Source: Hyphomonadaceae bacterium
Lineage (GTDB): Bacteria > Pseudomonadota > Alphaproteobacteria > Caulobacterales > Aquidulcibacteraceae
Assembly: GCA_016791445.1 (NCBI GenBank)
Contig: JAEUMP010000004.1
Coordinates: forward strand, 1 to 47,031
Direction: 5' to 3'
DNA length: 47,031 nucleotides
The notes beneath the pieces are model-generated. The model saw only the letters and a program-made list of their open reading frames with translations. It did not search any database and was not told the DNA's origin. Positions 8,175-15,981 of the stretch are shown here, one piece after another (positions within the stretch are counted from its first letter, which is position 1; the number at the start of each line of letters is the position of its first letter). Both the position numbers and the translations under genes were made by a program.

Positions 8175-8416
8175 CCATCGACGAAGCGATCCTCACACTC
8201 GCCGCCGAAAAGGGCGCGTCGAGCTCCATAACGCCGGAAGACGCCGCGCGCGCCGTCGATCCCGAAAAGTGGCGCACCCATATGGGCGAGGTGCGGGGCG
8301 CGGCGGTGCGGCTCGCGAAGGAAGGCCGCATCGTCATCCTCCGGAAGGGCAAGCCCGTCGATCCCGAGAATTTCAAGGGCGTGATCCGCCTGCGCATCGT
8401 CGATGGGCAAAGCTGA
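8171..8416 (+). CDS. DUF3253 domain-containing protein
   Basis: This 81-residue protein matches DUF3253: an N-terminal helix pair, then ITPEDAARAVDPEKWR, VRGAAVRLAKEGRI and the basic RKGKPVDP segment. The pattern (winged-helix-like helices followed by a strand with Arg-Lys-Gly-Lys) suggests a small nucleic-acid-binding fold, but no function is established. Translation probably starts at GTG 8171, overlapping the CoA-transferase stop as GTGA. The last 14 bases overlap the start of the uracil-DNA-glycosylase-like gene, so the two are likely co-expressed. Confidence 0.8.
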   Translation: MTIDEAILTLAAEKGASSSITPEDAARAVDPEKWRTHMGEVRGAAVRLAKEGRIVILRKGKPVDPENFKGVIRLRIVDGQS

Positions 8417-8996
8417 CACGCTCGACGGGCTGCTCGCGGAAATCCGCGCGTGTCGCGTCTGCGCTCTGCCGCATGAGCCACGCCCCGTCGTTCGCGTGCG
8501 GAAAGAGGCGCGCATCCTGATCGCAGGGCAGGCGCCCGGGCGGCTCGTGCACGAAACGGGATTGCCGTGGAACGATCCCTCCGGCGATCGCCTGCGCGAC
8601 TGGATGGGGCTCGATCGTGAAGCGTTCTACGACGAGCGCAATGTCGGTGTGGCGGCGATGGGGTTCTGCTTTCCGGGGACGGTGAACGGCGCCGATCTGC
8701 CGCCGCGCAAGGAATGCGCGCCCTTGTGGCGGGCGCGGCTGTTGCCGCACCTCAAGGATGTCAGACTGACGCTGCTTGTCGGCGGCTACGCGCAGAAGTG
8801 GCATCTGCGCGACCGCGCGAAGGCGACGCTGACGGAAACGGTCCGCGCCTGGCGCGACTACGGCGAAGACATGATCCCGCTGCCGCATCCCTCCTGGCGC
8901 AATACCGGGTGGCTGAAGCGCGAACCATGGTTCGAGGCGGAACTTGTGCCCGTGCTGCGCGCGCGCGTGCGTGCGGCGCTGGACTGGCGGAAATAG
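8403..8996 (+). CDS. Uracil-DNA glycosylase family protein with a probable Fe-S cluster
   Basis: This 197-residue protein belongs to the uracil-DNA glycosylase superfamily. It has a motif-1-like GQAPG at 42-46 and an HPS motif at 162-164, the usual active-site loops. Four cysteines at 17, 20, 89 and 105 are spaced C-x2-C and C-x15-C, the arrangement that holds a 4Fe-4S cluster in family 4 glycosylases. The conserved stretch ETGLPWNDPSGDRLR is characteristic of a branch usually annotated only as a family member, so uracil excision is inferred. The gene overlaps DUF3253 by 14 bases. Confidence 0.85.
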   Translation: MGKADTLDGLLAEIRACRVCALPHEPRPVVRVRKEARILIAGQAPGRLVHETGLPWNDPSGDRLRDWMGLDREAFYDERNVGVAAMGFCFPGTVNGADLPPRKECAPLWRARLLPHLKDVRLTLLVGGYAQKWHLRDRAKATLTETVRAWRDYGEDMIPLPHPSWRNTGWLKREPWFEAELVPVLRARVRAALDWRK

Positions 8997-9012
8997 TCGC
9001 TATGATGCGTCC

Positions 9013-10014
9013 ATGACAGGTTTCCTGCGCGCCGTCGCCGTTGTCGTGGTCCTCGCTGTCGCCGCGTGCGCGCCGACCGTGCAACAGGCGCTCGCCCCGC
9101 CTGTTGCGTTCGAGGGGCCGCGTTTCGACGCTGAGCGTCACCGCTTCTATTCGTTCGACGGCGCGCCGCTCGGCCTCACCGTGTGGCGGCCGGAAGATCG
9201 CGAGCCCTGGGCTGTCGTGATCGGCCTGCATGGCATGAACGACTACGCAGAGACGTTTTACCTCGCGGGGCCGTGGTGGGCGAAGGAGGGTATCGCGACC
9301 TACGCCTATGACGCGCGCGGGCAGGGTCGTTCGCCGCAGCGCGGCGTCTGGGGCGGCGCGCGGCTGATGACGGAAGACCTGCGCACCGCCGTCGCGCTCG
9401 CGCGGCGGATGCATCCGGAAGCGGTCATCGCCGTCGTCGGCGAAAGCATGGGCGCTGCGACCGCGATCGCCACGTTCGCGGGGGACGACGCGCCGCGCGT
9501 GGATCGTCTCGTCCTCGTGGCGCCGGCGGTGTGGGGCTGGTCGACGATGCCGCGCTCCTATGCTGCGACCCTCTGGGTCGGCGCGCACACCTTTCCCTAC
9601 CGTGCGGTGACGCCGCCCCGGGGCGTGCAACGGCGCATCACGCCGTCCGACAATATCGAGATGCTGCGCAAGATCGGGCGGGACCCGAACATGATCTTCA
9701 CCACGCGGATCGACGCCGTGTACGGTCTTGTCCGGCTCATGGAGCGCGCCTCGGACGGCGCGGAAGCCCTCGATCCGCCGACGCTCTTTCTCTACGGCGC
9801 CAAGGACCAGATCATCCCGAAGGCGTCCGCCGTGAAGGCCGCCGGCAAGCTGCCCAAGACCGCGCGCACTGCGCTCTACCCCGACGGCTACCACATGCTG
9901 CTCCGCGACCGGCAGGCCGAGGTGGTGTTCCGCGACGTGGCCGCCTTCCTGCGCGATCCCGCCGCACCCCTGCCGTCGGGCGCCGCCCCGCTGCTGCCGC
10001 CGACAGATCGTTAA
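9013..10014 (+). CDS. Alpha/beta-hydrolase lipoprotein (monoacylglycerol-lipase-like)
   Basis: This 333-residue protein starts with a hydrophobic signal and lipobox LAVAAC, predicting lipidation at Cys19 and placement in the envelope. A Ser-Asp-His triad is visible: GESMG with Ser145, Asp264 in YGAKDQ and His293 in GYHML. The HGMNDYAETF oxyanion region and the ARGQGRSP strand-loop match the serine aminopeptidase S33/monoacylglycerol lipase branch. The ATG at 9013 is chosen because the signal peptide begins there. It follows the UDG-like gene by 16 bases. The substrate, probably an ester of a lipid or xenobiotic, is inferred only from family. Confidence 0.9.
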   Translation: MTGFLRAVAVVVVLAVAACAPTVQQALAPPVAFEGPRFDAERHRFYSFDGAPLGLTVWRPEDREPWAVVIGLHGMNDYAETFYLAGPWWAKEGIATYAYDARGQGRSPQRGVWGGARLMTEDLRTAVALARRMHPEAVIAVVGESMGAATAIATFAGDDAPRVDRLVLVAPAVWGWSTMPRSYAATLWVGAHTFPYRAVTPPRGVQRRITPSDNIEMLRKIGRDPNMIFTTRIDAVYGLVRLMERASDGAEALDPPTLFLYGAKDQIIPKASAVKAAGKLPKTARTALYPDGYHMLLRDRQAEVVFRDVAAFLRDPAAPLPSGAAPLLPPTDR

Positions 10015-10041
10015 CAAATCGCCGCTAGCCTTACCGGCGTC

Positions 10042-10977
10042 ATGGCGTTGAAGCTGCCCCTGCCGAAGCTCGACAAACGCGGCGTCGCGATGGCGCGCGC
10101 GCGCTTTGCGGCATGGTGGGACGGCGCCGATTTCGATCCGGCTGCGGCGGAAGCGGCCTTTCTGGCGCAGGCGGCGGCCAATGACTCAGGCGAAGAGGGC
10201 GCGCCCGCCGCGCCCGAGGCGCCGCCCGTGGACCTGCGACTCGAGGCGCTGCAACGACTCTGGGGCGAAGGGCGGCTCATGCCCGGCGACGCCGCCGTCG
10301 AGGCCACGTTCCCGACCCGGCTGGAGCTATCCACCACCGCGCAGCTTGCCGTCTTCGGCCCCGGGCTGCATGCGCCGGTCGCCGCGCTCGCCCAGACCCA
10401 TCTCGGAGAGATGAAGGTCTCCGAGTGGCGTGACGAAACGCGCGCGCATCTGAAGTTCGGCGTCGCGAAGGCGGGGCTGGACAAGCGTGTCGCTGTGGCC
10501 GCGATCGATCTGGAGACGTTTGCGGCGCCGGTCGGCAGCTTCGAGGGGCTGATCTCGTTCGATGACTTCACGTTCGCCGACAACGGCGCGCGTCTCGCAC
10601 AGCAGATCACCAAGGCGCTGAAACCAAAGGCGTCGGCGATCATCGAAACCTATGCGGCGCTGCCGGGCGGCGATCTCTCGCCGGCCTTCGCGACGGCGTT
10701 CAGCGAACCGCACCTGCGCGCAAGCGGCGACATCGAGACGATGCTCGCAGAGACGGGGTTAACCATCGTCGCCCACGACGACGTCACCGACGAGCACCTC
10801 GCGAACGCGCGTGCCGGCTTCAAGCGTCTGGCCGAGGCGCTTGCGGCGGGGCCGGCGCTGGCGCCGGGCGCGGGCCGCGAACTCGCGTGGGAAGCGGAAG
10901 CGTGGCGCGTGCGCATGCGCCTCCTGGCCACGCGTCGTCTCGAACGGCGCCGCCTGCACGTGACGCGGCCGGAATAG
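10042..10977 (+). CDS. Methyltransferase-like hypothetical protein
   Basis: This 311-residue protein has an N-terminal helical, Ala/Glu-rich region (residues 1-75) and a C-terminal half reminiscent of the end of a class I SAM methyltransferase fold: GLISFDDFTFAD, LKPKASAIIETYAALP, then EPHLRASGDIETMLAETGLTIVAHDDVTDEHL. I see no clear glycine-rich SAM motif I, so it may be degenerate or use another mode. The start at ATG 10042 follows a short AT-rich TTAAC-containing spacer. It is convergent with the minus-strand methyltransferase at 10981. Function unknown. Confidence 0.7.
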   Translation: MALKLPLPKLDKRGVAMARARFAAWWDGADFDPAAAEAAFLAQAAANDSGEEGAPAAPEAPPVDLRLEALQRLWGEGRLMPGDAAVEATFPTRLELSTTAQLAVFGPGLHAPVAALAQTHLGEMKVSEWRDETRAHLKFGVAKAGLDKRVAVAAIDLETFAAPVGSFEGLISFDDFTFADNGARLAQQITKALKPKASAIIETYAALPGGDLSPAFATAFSEPHLRASGDIETMLAETGLTIVAHDDVTDEHLANARAGFKRLAEALAAGPALAPGAGRELAWEAEAWRVRMRLLATRRLERRRLHVTRPE

Positions 10978-10980
10978 CGG

Positions 10981-11871
10981 TCAGCTTTCGCCGGGCTTCT
11001 CGCCGGCGCTTTCTTCCTTCACGCCCAGCGCATCCGCGAGCCGCATCTTTGCGCTGCCGGGCGCGAGCGGTTTTTGCTGGCTCTCGTGCGGGCTCCAGCC
11101 TGTGGCGGTGATGATCTCGAACGTCGCCGGCGTGCGACCGTCGACGGCGAACGTCTCCGCATAGACGGCCATGGCGCGAAAGAGGATGGCGCGCGTCAGC
11201 GGCGGCGCACGATCGGCGAGCGCACTCGTCTCTCCCATCGCGCGCAGATCGCGCAGGAGATGCAGCGGATCGCCATAGCGCACGGTCGTGGTGTCGCGAT
11301 CGGCCACCGGCAGCGCGAACCCCGCGCGCTGCAGCAGTCCCGCGAGATCGAGCGCGTCCGCGAACGGCGCCACGCGCAGCGCCGCGCCCCCGCGAATGTC
11401 GCTCTCTGCGGCAAGCAGCGCCGCACGCAGCTCGTGCAGCGTCCTGCCGCCGAACATGGCGCCGAGAAAGAGCCCGTCGGGTTTCAGCGCGCGCCTTATC
11501 TGGATGAGCGCGCCGGGCAGGTCGTTGACCCAGTGCAGCGCAAGGATCGAGATGACCGCGTCGAATGCGCCCGCCGCGAAGGGCAGGTGTTCGGGATCGA
11601 TCTCGACGCCATCGCCGGCGCCATGCCAGTCGGCGGCGACGATGGCGCCAACCTTTTCGCGCAGCGCAGGACGCATCGCGACCGCCGCCCGGAACGCGTC
11701 TGCGCCGCCGATGACCAGTACGCGCGCGAAGCTGCGGTTGACCGCCTCGAGACGCTCGGCAAGATCGTCGGCGACTGCCTCGCGGAGAAAGGCGGCGTCG
11801 TGCGCGGAAGCGGCGGCGCGGGCGCGGTGGCGACGCACGCGCCGCGCGTCGAACATGCGGGGCGCGGTCAT
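10981..11871 (-). CDS. NDUFAF5/BioC-like SAM-dependent methyltransferase-fold protein
   Basis: This 296-residue protein opens with MFDARRVRRHRARAA, close to the N-terminus of alphaproteobacterial homologues of the complex I assembly factor NDUFAF5. The Rossmann core follows: RVLVIGG (motif I region), IDPEHLPFAAGAFDAVISILALHW with the typical acidic loop, and LKPDGLFLGAMFGG. Mitochondrial NDUFAF5 hydroxylates an arginine of the NDUFS7 subunit, whereas BioC methylates malonyl-ACP; the N-terminal MFD-RRHR signature favours the former, by inference. It is divergent from comF at 11895. Confidence 0.85.
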   Translation of the reverse strand: MTAPRMFDARRVRRHRARAAASAHDAAFLREAVADDLAERLEAVNRSFARVLVIGGADAFRAAVAMRPALREKVGAIVAADWHGAGDGVEIDPEHLPFAAGAFDAVISILALHWVNDLPGALIQIRRALKPDGLFLGAMFGGRTLHELRAALLAAESDIRGGAALRVAPFADALDLAGLLQRAGFALPVADRDTTTVRYGDPLHLLRDLRAMGETSALADRAPPLTRAILFRAMAVYAETFAVDGRTPATFEIITATGWSPHESQQKPLAPGSAKMRLADALGVKEESAGEKPGES

Positions 11872-11894
11872 CGGGGGACTATAGCGGGGGGACG

Positions 11895-12668
11895 ATGGTG
11901 AAGGAACGGCCCGTGACGCGCGCGCCGCGCCGTCGCTCCTGGCTCACGCGCGCCGCAGACATCGTCTGGCCGCCGCGTTCGCTGGCGTCGGACGCCATCG
12001 TCGATCGGCCCGGTTCGATCGAGGCGGCGAAGTGGACGTCGCTCACCTTTCTGGGACCGCCATGCTGCGCGTGCTGCGGATTTCCTTTCGAGGTGCAGAC
12101 CGACGCGGCGGCGCTGTGCGGCGCGTGCCTTGCCGATGCGCCGGCCTTCGCGAGCGCGCGCGCCGCGCTCGCCTATGACGATGTCGCACGCAAGATGGTG
12201 CTCGACTTGAAACGCGGCGGCCGTCGCGACGGGCTGAACGCCTTCGGCGGCTGGATGGCGCGCGCCGGCGCCGAGGCGCTCGCCGAGGCGGACTTTATCA
12301 CGCCCACGCCGCTGCACTGGACGCGCCTTTTGGAGCGGCGGTTCAACCAGTCGGCGTGGCTGGCGCAGGCGGTCGGGCGGGCGAGCGGGCGGGCGGTGCT
12401 CGTCGACGCGCTGGTGCGTCGCCGGCGCGGGCGCAGTCAGGGCGGGCTCACCGCCAGCCAGCGGCGGCGCAATGTGGAGGGGGTGTTCCGCGCCGCGCCG
12501 TGGTCGGAGGGCCGGGTCGCGGGGCGGACGGTGGTGCTGATCGACGATGTCTTCACCACGGGCGCGACCGCCGAGGCGTGCGCGAAGGCGCTCCTGCGGG
12601 CGAAGGCCGCGCGGGTGCATGTGTTGACGCTCGCGCGCGTTGTGCGGCCCGTGGACGTGGTTATATGA
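11895..12668 (+). CDS. comF: ComF family protein (phosphoribosyltransferase-like)
   Basis: This 257-residue protein has an N-terminal double-cysteine zinc-ribbon-like region (CCACCGFPF and CGACL) and a C-terminal phosphoribosyltransferase domain with the PRPP-loop motif VVLIDDVFTTGATAEAC. Between them lie ALAYDDVARKMVLDLKRGGR and RRRNVEGVFR, typical of ComF. In competent bacteria ComF acts in handling incoming single-stranded DNA, but in most alphaproteobacteria its role is unproven. It lies 22 bases upstream of grxC in a cluster (grxC, nitrilase, DUF1178) that is commonly kept together in this class. Confidence 0.92.
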   Translation: MVKERPVTRAPRRRSWLTRAADIVWPPRSLASDAIVDRPGSIEAAKWTSLTFLGPPCCACCGFPFEVQTDAAALCGACLADAPAFASARAALAYDDVARKMVLDLKRGGRRDGLNAFGGWMARAGAEALAEADFITPTPLHWTRLLERRFNQSAWLAQAVGRASGRAVLVDALVRRRRGRSQGGLTASQRRRNVEGVFRAAPWSEGRVAGRTVVLIDDVFTTGATAEACAKALLRAKAARVHVLTLARVVRPVDVVI

Positions 12669-12690
12669 CGAACCGAAGGAGTAGCGCTTC

Positions 12691-12951
12691 ATGGTCGCCG
12701 TCACCGTCTACACAAAGATGTTCTGCCCCTTCTGCGACCGCGCGCTGTCGCTGCTCGCGGAGAAGGGCGCCGACGTGACGGAGATCCCCGCCGCGATGGA
12801 TTCGAAGAAGCGCGCCGAAATGATCGAGCGCTCCGGCGGACGATCGACGTTCCCGCAGATCTTCATCGGCGATCTTCATGTCGGCGGGTGCGACGATCTC
12901 TACGCCCTCGACGAGAAGGGGCGGCTTGATCCCCTGTTGGCGGGCGCCTGA
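12691..12951 (+). CDS. grxC: Glutaredoxin 3
   Basis: This 86-residue dithiol glutaredoxin reduces protein disulfides and glutathione mixed disulfides using glutathione. The active site CPFC is at residues 12-15, with the conserved TFPQIFIGDLHVGGCDDL region (cis-proline and glutathione-binding GGCDDL) near the C-terminus. The GAAGGAG ribosome site precedes the ATG. Its TGA overlaps the ATG of the nitrilase gene as ATGA. Glutathione reductase for recycling is encoded elsewhere in this window at 26644. Confidence 0.96.
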   Translation: MVAVTVYTKMFCPFCDRALSLLAEKGADVTEIPAAMDSKKRAEMIERSGGRSTFPQIFIGDLHVGGCDDLYALDEKGRLDPLLAGA

Positions 12952-13781
12952 TGGCGCGCACCCTCCGCGTCGCCGCCATCCAGCTCCGATCAGGGCCCGA
13001 CGCCGCCGCCAATCGCGCCGAGGCCGCGCCGTTCATCCGGGAAGCCGCCAGCGCGGGCGCGCGTCTTGTGGCGACGCCGGAAAATACCGGGCGTCTCGAT
13101 CGTGACCGTCCGCGCCTGCTCGACAATCTGTCGAAGGCCGATCTCGTCGCCGAGGAGCGCAGCTGGGGCCGTCTCGCGGAGGAGCATGGCGTCTGGCTGC
13201 TGGTCGGGTCGGTGGCGATCCCCGCAGGGCCGAACAAGGTCTACAATCGCAGCCTGTTCTTTTCGCCCGACGGCAAGCGCGTCGCGACCTACGACAAGAT
13301 CCACATGTTCGACGTCGATCTCGGCGCGGGCGAGACCTATCGCGAATCCGCCGGCGTCGAAGCGGGCAGGCAGGCGGTTCTCGTCGAAGGGCCGATGGGC
13401 GCGAAGATCGGGCTGACGATCTGCTACGACCTGCGCTTCCCCCATCTCTATCGCCAGCTCGCGCGCGCCGGCGCCGACATCGTCGCCATTCCCGCCGCCT
13501 TCACCGTGCCCACGGGGCAGGCGCATTGGGAGACCCTCATCCGCGCCCGCGCCATCGAGACCGGCTGCTTCGTCATCGCCCCCGCACAGGGCGGAATCCA
13601 CGCCGACGGGCGCTCCACGTGGGGACATTCGGTGATCGTCGGGCCGTGGGGCGATATCGTCGGCAAGCTCGATCACGACGAGCCGGGGCTCCTGGTGGCC
13701 GATCTCGATCTCGACAAGGTCGCCGACGCGCGCGCGAAGGTGCCGGCGTGGATGACCGACGCGGATTTTGCAGCGCCGTGA
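12951..13781 (+). CDS. Carbon-nitrogen hydrolase (Nit2-like; possible deaminated-glutathione/omega-amidase)
   Basis: This 276-residue nitrilase-superfamily amidase has the Glu-Lys-Cys triad in its usual settings: Glu44 in ATPENT, Lys in TYDKIHMFDVDL and Cys in TICYDLRFP. The branch resembles Nit1/Nit2 proteins, which hydrolyse deaminated glutathione or alpha-keto acid omega-amides. Tight coupling to grxC (ATGA overlap) makes repair of damaged glutathione an attractive inference. The 3' end lies 8 bases before the DUF1178 start. Confidence 0.92.
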   Translation: MARTLRVAAIQLRSGPDAAANRAEAAPFIREAASAGARLVATPENTGRLDRDRPRLLDNLSKADLVAEERSWGRLAEEHGVWLLVGSVAIPAGPNKVYNRSLFFSPDGKRVATYDKIHMFDVDLGAGETYRESAGVEAGRQAVLVEGPMGAKIGLTICYDLRFPHLYRQLARAGADIVAIPAAFTVPTGQAHWETLIRARAIETGCFVIAPAQGGIHADGRSTWGHSVIVGPWGDIVGKLDHDEPGLLVADLDLDKVADARAKVPAWMTDADFAAP

Positions 13782-13788
13782 CCGCCAC

Positions 13789-14190
13789 ATGATCCGCTAT
13801 GCACTCACCTGTCCCAACGAGGACGCGTTCGAAGGCTGGTTCGCCTCAAGCGCCGACTACGACGCGCAGGAGGCGGGCGGCAAGATCGAGTGCCCGGTCT
13901 GTGGGTCCCGCGAAATTCGCAAGGCGCCGATGGCGCCGGCGGTGGCCCGCTCCCGCGAAGGCGCCGCTGAGATCGCTGCGCGCGTGCGCAATCACATCCG
14001 GGACAGCTTCGACTATGTCGGGGACGGCTTCGCCGATGAGGCCCGCGCCATCCACGACGGGGAGGCGCCCGATCGTCCGATCTGGGGCGAAGCCACCCCC
14101 GAGCAGGCGCGAGAAATGGCCGAAGAGGGGTTGCCCGTCGCGCCGCTGCCCGCCGCGCTCGCGCCGACCCCGCCCCGCAAGCTCAACTGA
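13789..14190 (+). CDS. DUF1178 family protein
   Basis: The protein begins MIRYALTCPNEDAFEGWFASSADYD, the standard start of DUF1178, followed by the second zinc-knuckle-like CPVCGS and the KAPMAPAVAR motif. About 133 residues long from ATG 13789; the frame is open seven codons upstream but the conserved N-terminus fixes the start. Cysteine pairs suggest a bound metal. The C-terminal third is Pro/Glu-rich with IWGEATPEQAREMAEEGLP. It follows the nitrilase closely and is probably the last gene of the comF-grxC operon. Function not known. Confidence 0.92.
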   Translation: MIRYALTCPNEDAFEGWFASSADYDAQEAGGKIECPVCGSREIRKAPMAPAVARSREGAAEIAARVRNHIRDSFDYVGDGFADEARAIHDGEAPDRPIWGEATPEQAREMAEEGLPVAPLPAALAPTPPRKLN

Positions 14191-14312
14191 AAGGCGCCGG
14201 GCGCCGCAAAACCGCCGCGCCGGGGTCTCACACGCGCCCTGCACACCCGCCAGACGTGACCGTCCCATGAAGGGATGGTAATGCTTGCGCGTTTCTTGCA
14301 GGACGGGGCCGG

Positions 14313-15266
14313 ATGCCTGAGCAGTTGATCACCATCGCGGAGAACATCCGCGCCCAGATTCTTGCGCTTGCGCCCGACAGCGTCCGCGCCCTCGTGGAGG
14401 GCCTGCCGCCGGAGGGCGTGCTCGGCGCGGTCGCGGTCGTGGGCCTGCTGCTGCTGTGGATCATCTTTTCGCTGCTCGGTGCGGTCTTCGGCGGCAAGAA
14501 GCGCCGCGATGAGGCCGAGGACCAGGACGACTACATTCCCGAGAGCCGTTTCGAGCGGTCGCCGGAACCGGTTCGGGACCCCGCGCCGCAGCGCACTGAC
14601 AGCCCGCGCGCCGATCCGCCCCGTGCGCCTCAGCCCGTCGCGCCCGCCGCCGGCGGCGATCCCCGCGCCCGCTATGACGACGCGATCGCCCGCGGCGACA
14701 AACTTGCCCAGGCCAACGATCACGCGGCTGCCGCCAACACCTACCGGCAGGCGCTCGACTTCGCGCGTCAGATCGCGTTTTCGCAACCGGACGCCGTGGA
14801 TGCCCAGCGCATGGTGGCCAAGGCGCTCCACAAGGTCGGCGACGCCAGCGCTCGCGCCGGCGACGGCCAGGTCGCGCGCCAGCATCACGAGCAGGCGCTG
14901 GTGCTTCTGCGCCGGGTCTACAGCAACAACACCCGCGACGCGGGCGTCGCACGCGAACTCGCGGTGACGCTGGAGCGTCTCGGCGCGTCCGCCGCCGCCC
15001 ACGGCGACCGCGTCAGCGCGCGTCAGGCGTTCGAGGAAGAACTGCGCATCGCCGGCGCGATGGCGGTGCAGGAGACCTCCGATCTCTCTTGGGTCCGCTT
15101 CAAGGCGGTCGTCCACATCATGCTGGGCAATCTCAACGATCCCGACAGCCGCGCCCACTACGAGCAGGCGCGCCAGCTGTTCGAGACGCTGGAGCGCTCC
15201 GGTTCGATCCAGAGCCAGGACGCCCAGACCCTGCAACAGCTGCGCGGCGTGCTCGGCGCGGCCTGA
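14313..15266 (+). CDS. Membrane-anchored TPR-like protein
   Basis: This 317-residue protein has one transmembrane helix at about residues 36-58 (GVLGAVAVVGLLLLWIIFSL), a short basic stop-transfer GGKKRR, a Pro/Arg/Asp-rich linker (65-112), and an alpha-helical C-terminal domain of tetratricopeptide-like repeats (YDDAIARGDKLAQANDHAAA, GDGQVARQHHEQAL, GDRVSARQAFEEEL). It probably acts as an inner-membrane scaffold with the repeat domain in the cytoplasm. No specific partner can be named. The 122 bp before it hold only short GC-rich palindromes. Confidence 0.75.
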   Translation: MPEQLITIAENIRAQILALAPDSVRALVEGLPPEGVLGAVAVVGLLLLWIIFSLLGAVFGGKKRRDEAEDQDDYIPESRFERSPEPVRDPAPQRTDSPRADPPRAPQPVAPAAGGDPRARYDDAIARGDKLAQANDHAAAANTYRQALDFARQIAFSQPDAVDAQRMVAKALHKVGDASARAGDGQVARQHHEQALVLLRRVYSNNTRDAGVARELAVTLERLGASAAAHGDRVSARQAFEEELRIAGAMAVQETSDLSWVRFKAVVHIMLGNLNDPDSRAHYEQARQLFETLERSGSIQSQDAQTLQQLRGVLGAA

Positions 15267-15478
15267 GCGCTGCGTCCTGCCCATCATTCCACAATGACCG
15301 TTCGCGAAGGCGGGCGCCGTTGGCGCTTCGCGAACCGTCGCCATGCGCCCCATGATGTCGGTTCACGAAGTCGGGGCGACGATCGGCGCAGGCGCTGCGG
15401 CGCGGCGACGGCGGCGAGGGCATTCCAGTCAGGCCGGACGGCGATCCCCGCCCTCCGCGTCAGACGAGGAACCGACCC

Positions 15479-15976
15479 ATGCCTTTCTCCACCCCCGACC
15501 GCATCGCCCTGCGCGGCGTTCTCTCGATCACGGTGATCGCGGCGCTCGCGCTCGCCGCGCCCCGCCCGGCGACCGCCGAGGCCGCAGCGCCGGTCGTCGC
15601 CGAAGCGCCGGCGTCTTCGATCGCACTGACCGTGCGCAATGTCCGCCCCGGGGCGGGGCCGGTGCGCGTGGTGCTGTTCGACAGCGAAGGCGGCTGGAAG
15701 GGCGAGGCCCGCCCCGTGCGCGGCGAGAACATCGACGCCGCCGGCGCCGAGGTCGCCGTGACCTTCACCGGCCTGAAGCCGGGCGTTTACGGCGTGAAGC
15801 TCTTCCAGGACATCGACGGCGACGGCCGCATGGGCGCCAATCCCTTCGGCGTGCCGACCGAGCCCTACGCCTTCTCCAATGACGCGCCCGTGCGTTTCGG
15901 CCCGCCGAACTGGCAGGCGGCGCAGTTCACCGTCGCGCCCGGCGTCGTCGCCCACTCGATCACCCTGCCGGAGTGA
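15479..15976 (+). CDS. DUF2141 domain-containing exported protein
   Basis: This 165-residue protein has an N-terminal signal peptide (to about residue 34, ending in the ATAEA region) and a DUF2141 domain: VRVVLFDSEGGWKG, FTGLKPGVYGVKLFQDIDGDGRMGANPFGVPTEPYAFSNDA, whose acidic D-x-D-x-D-G-R loop looks like a calcium site. The domain is a beta-sandwich found on exported proteins of unknown role. Its TGA overlaps a GTG option of the following carotenoid oxygenase gene, so the two are likely one transcription unit. The 212-bp gap upstream holds no recognisable gene. Confidence 0.88.
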   Translation: MPFSTPDRIALRGVLSITVIAALALAAPRPATAEAAAPVVAEAPASSIALTVRNVRPGAGPVRVVLFDSEGGWKGEARPVRGENIDAAGAEVAVTFTGLKPGVYGVKLFQDIDGDGRMGANPFGVPTEPYAFSNDAPVRFGPPNWQAAQFTVAPGVVAHSITLPE

Positions 15977-15981
15977 GCGCC

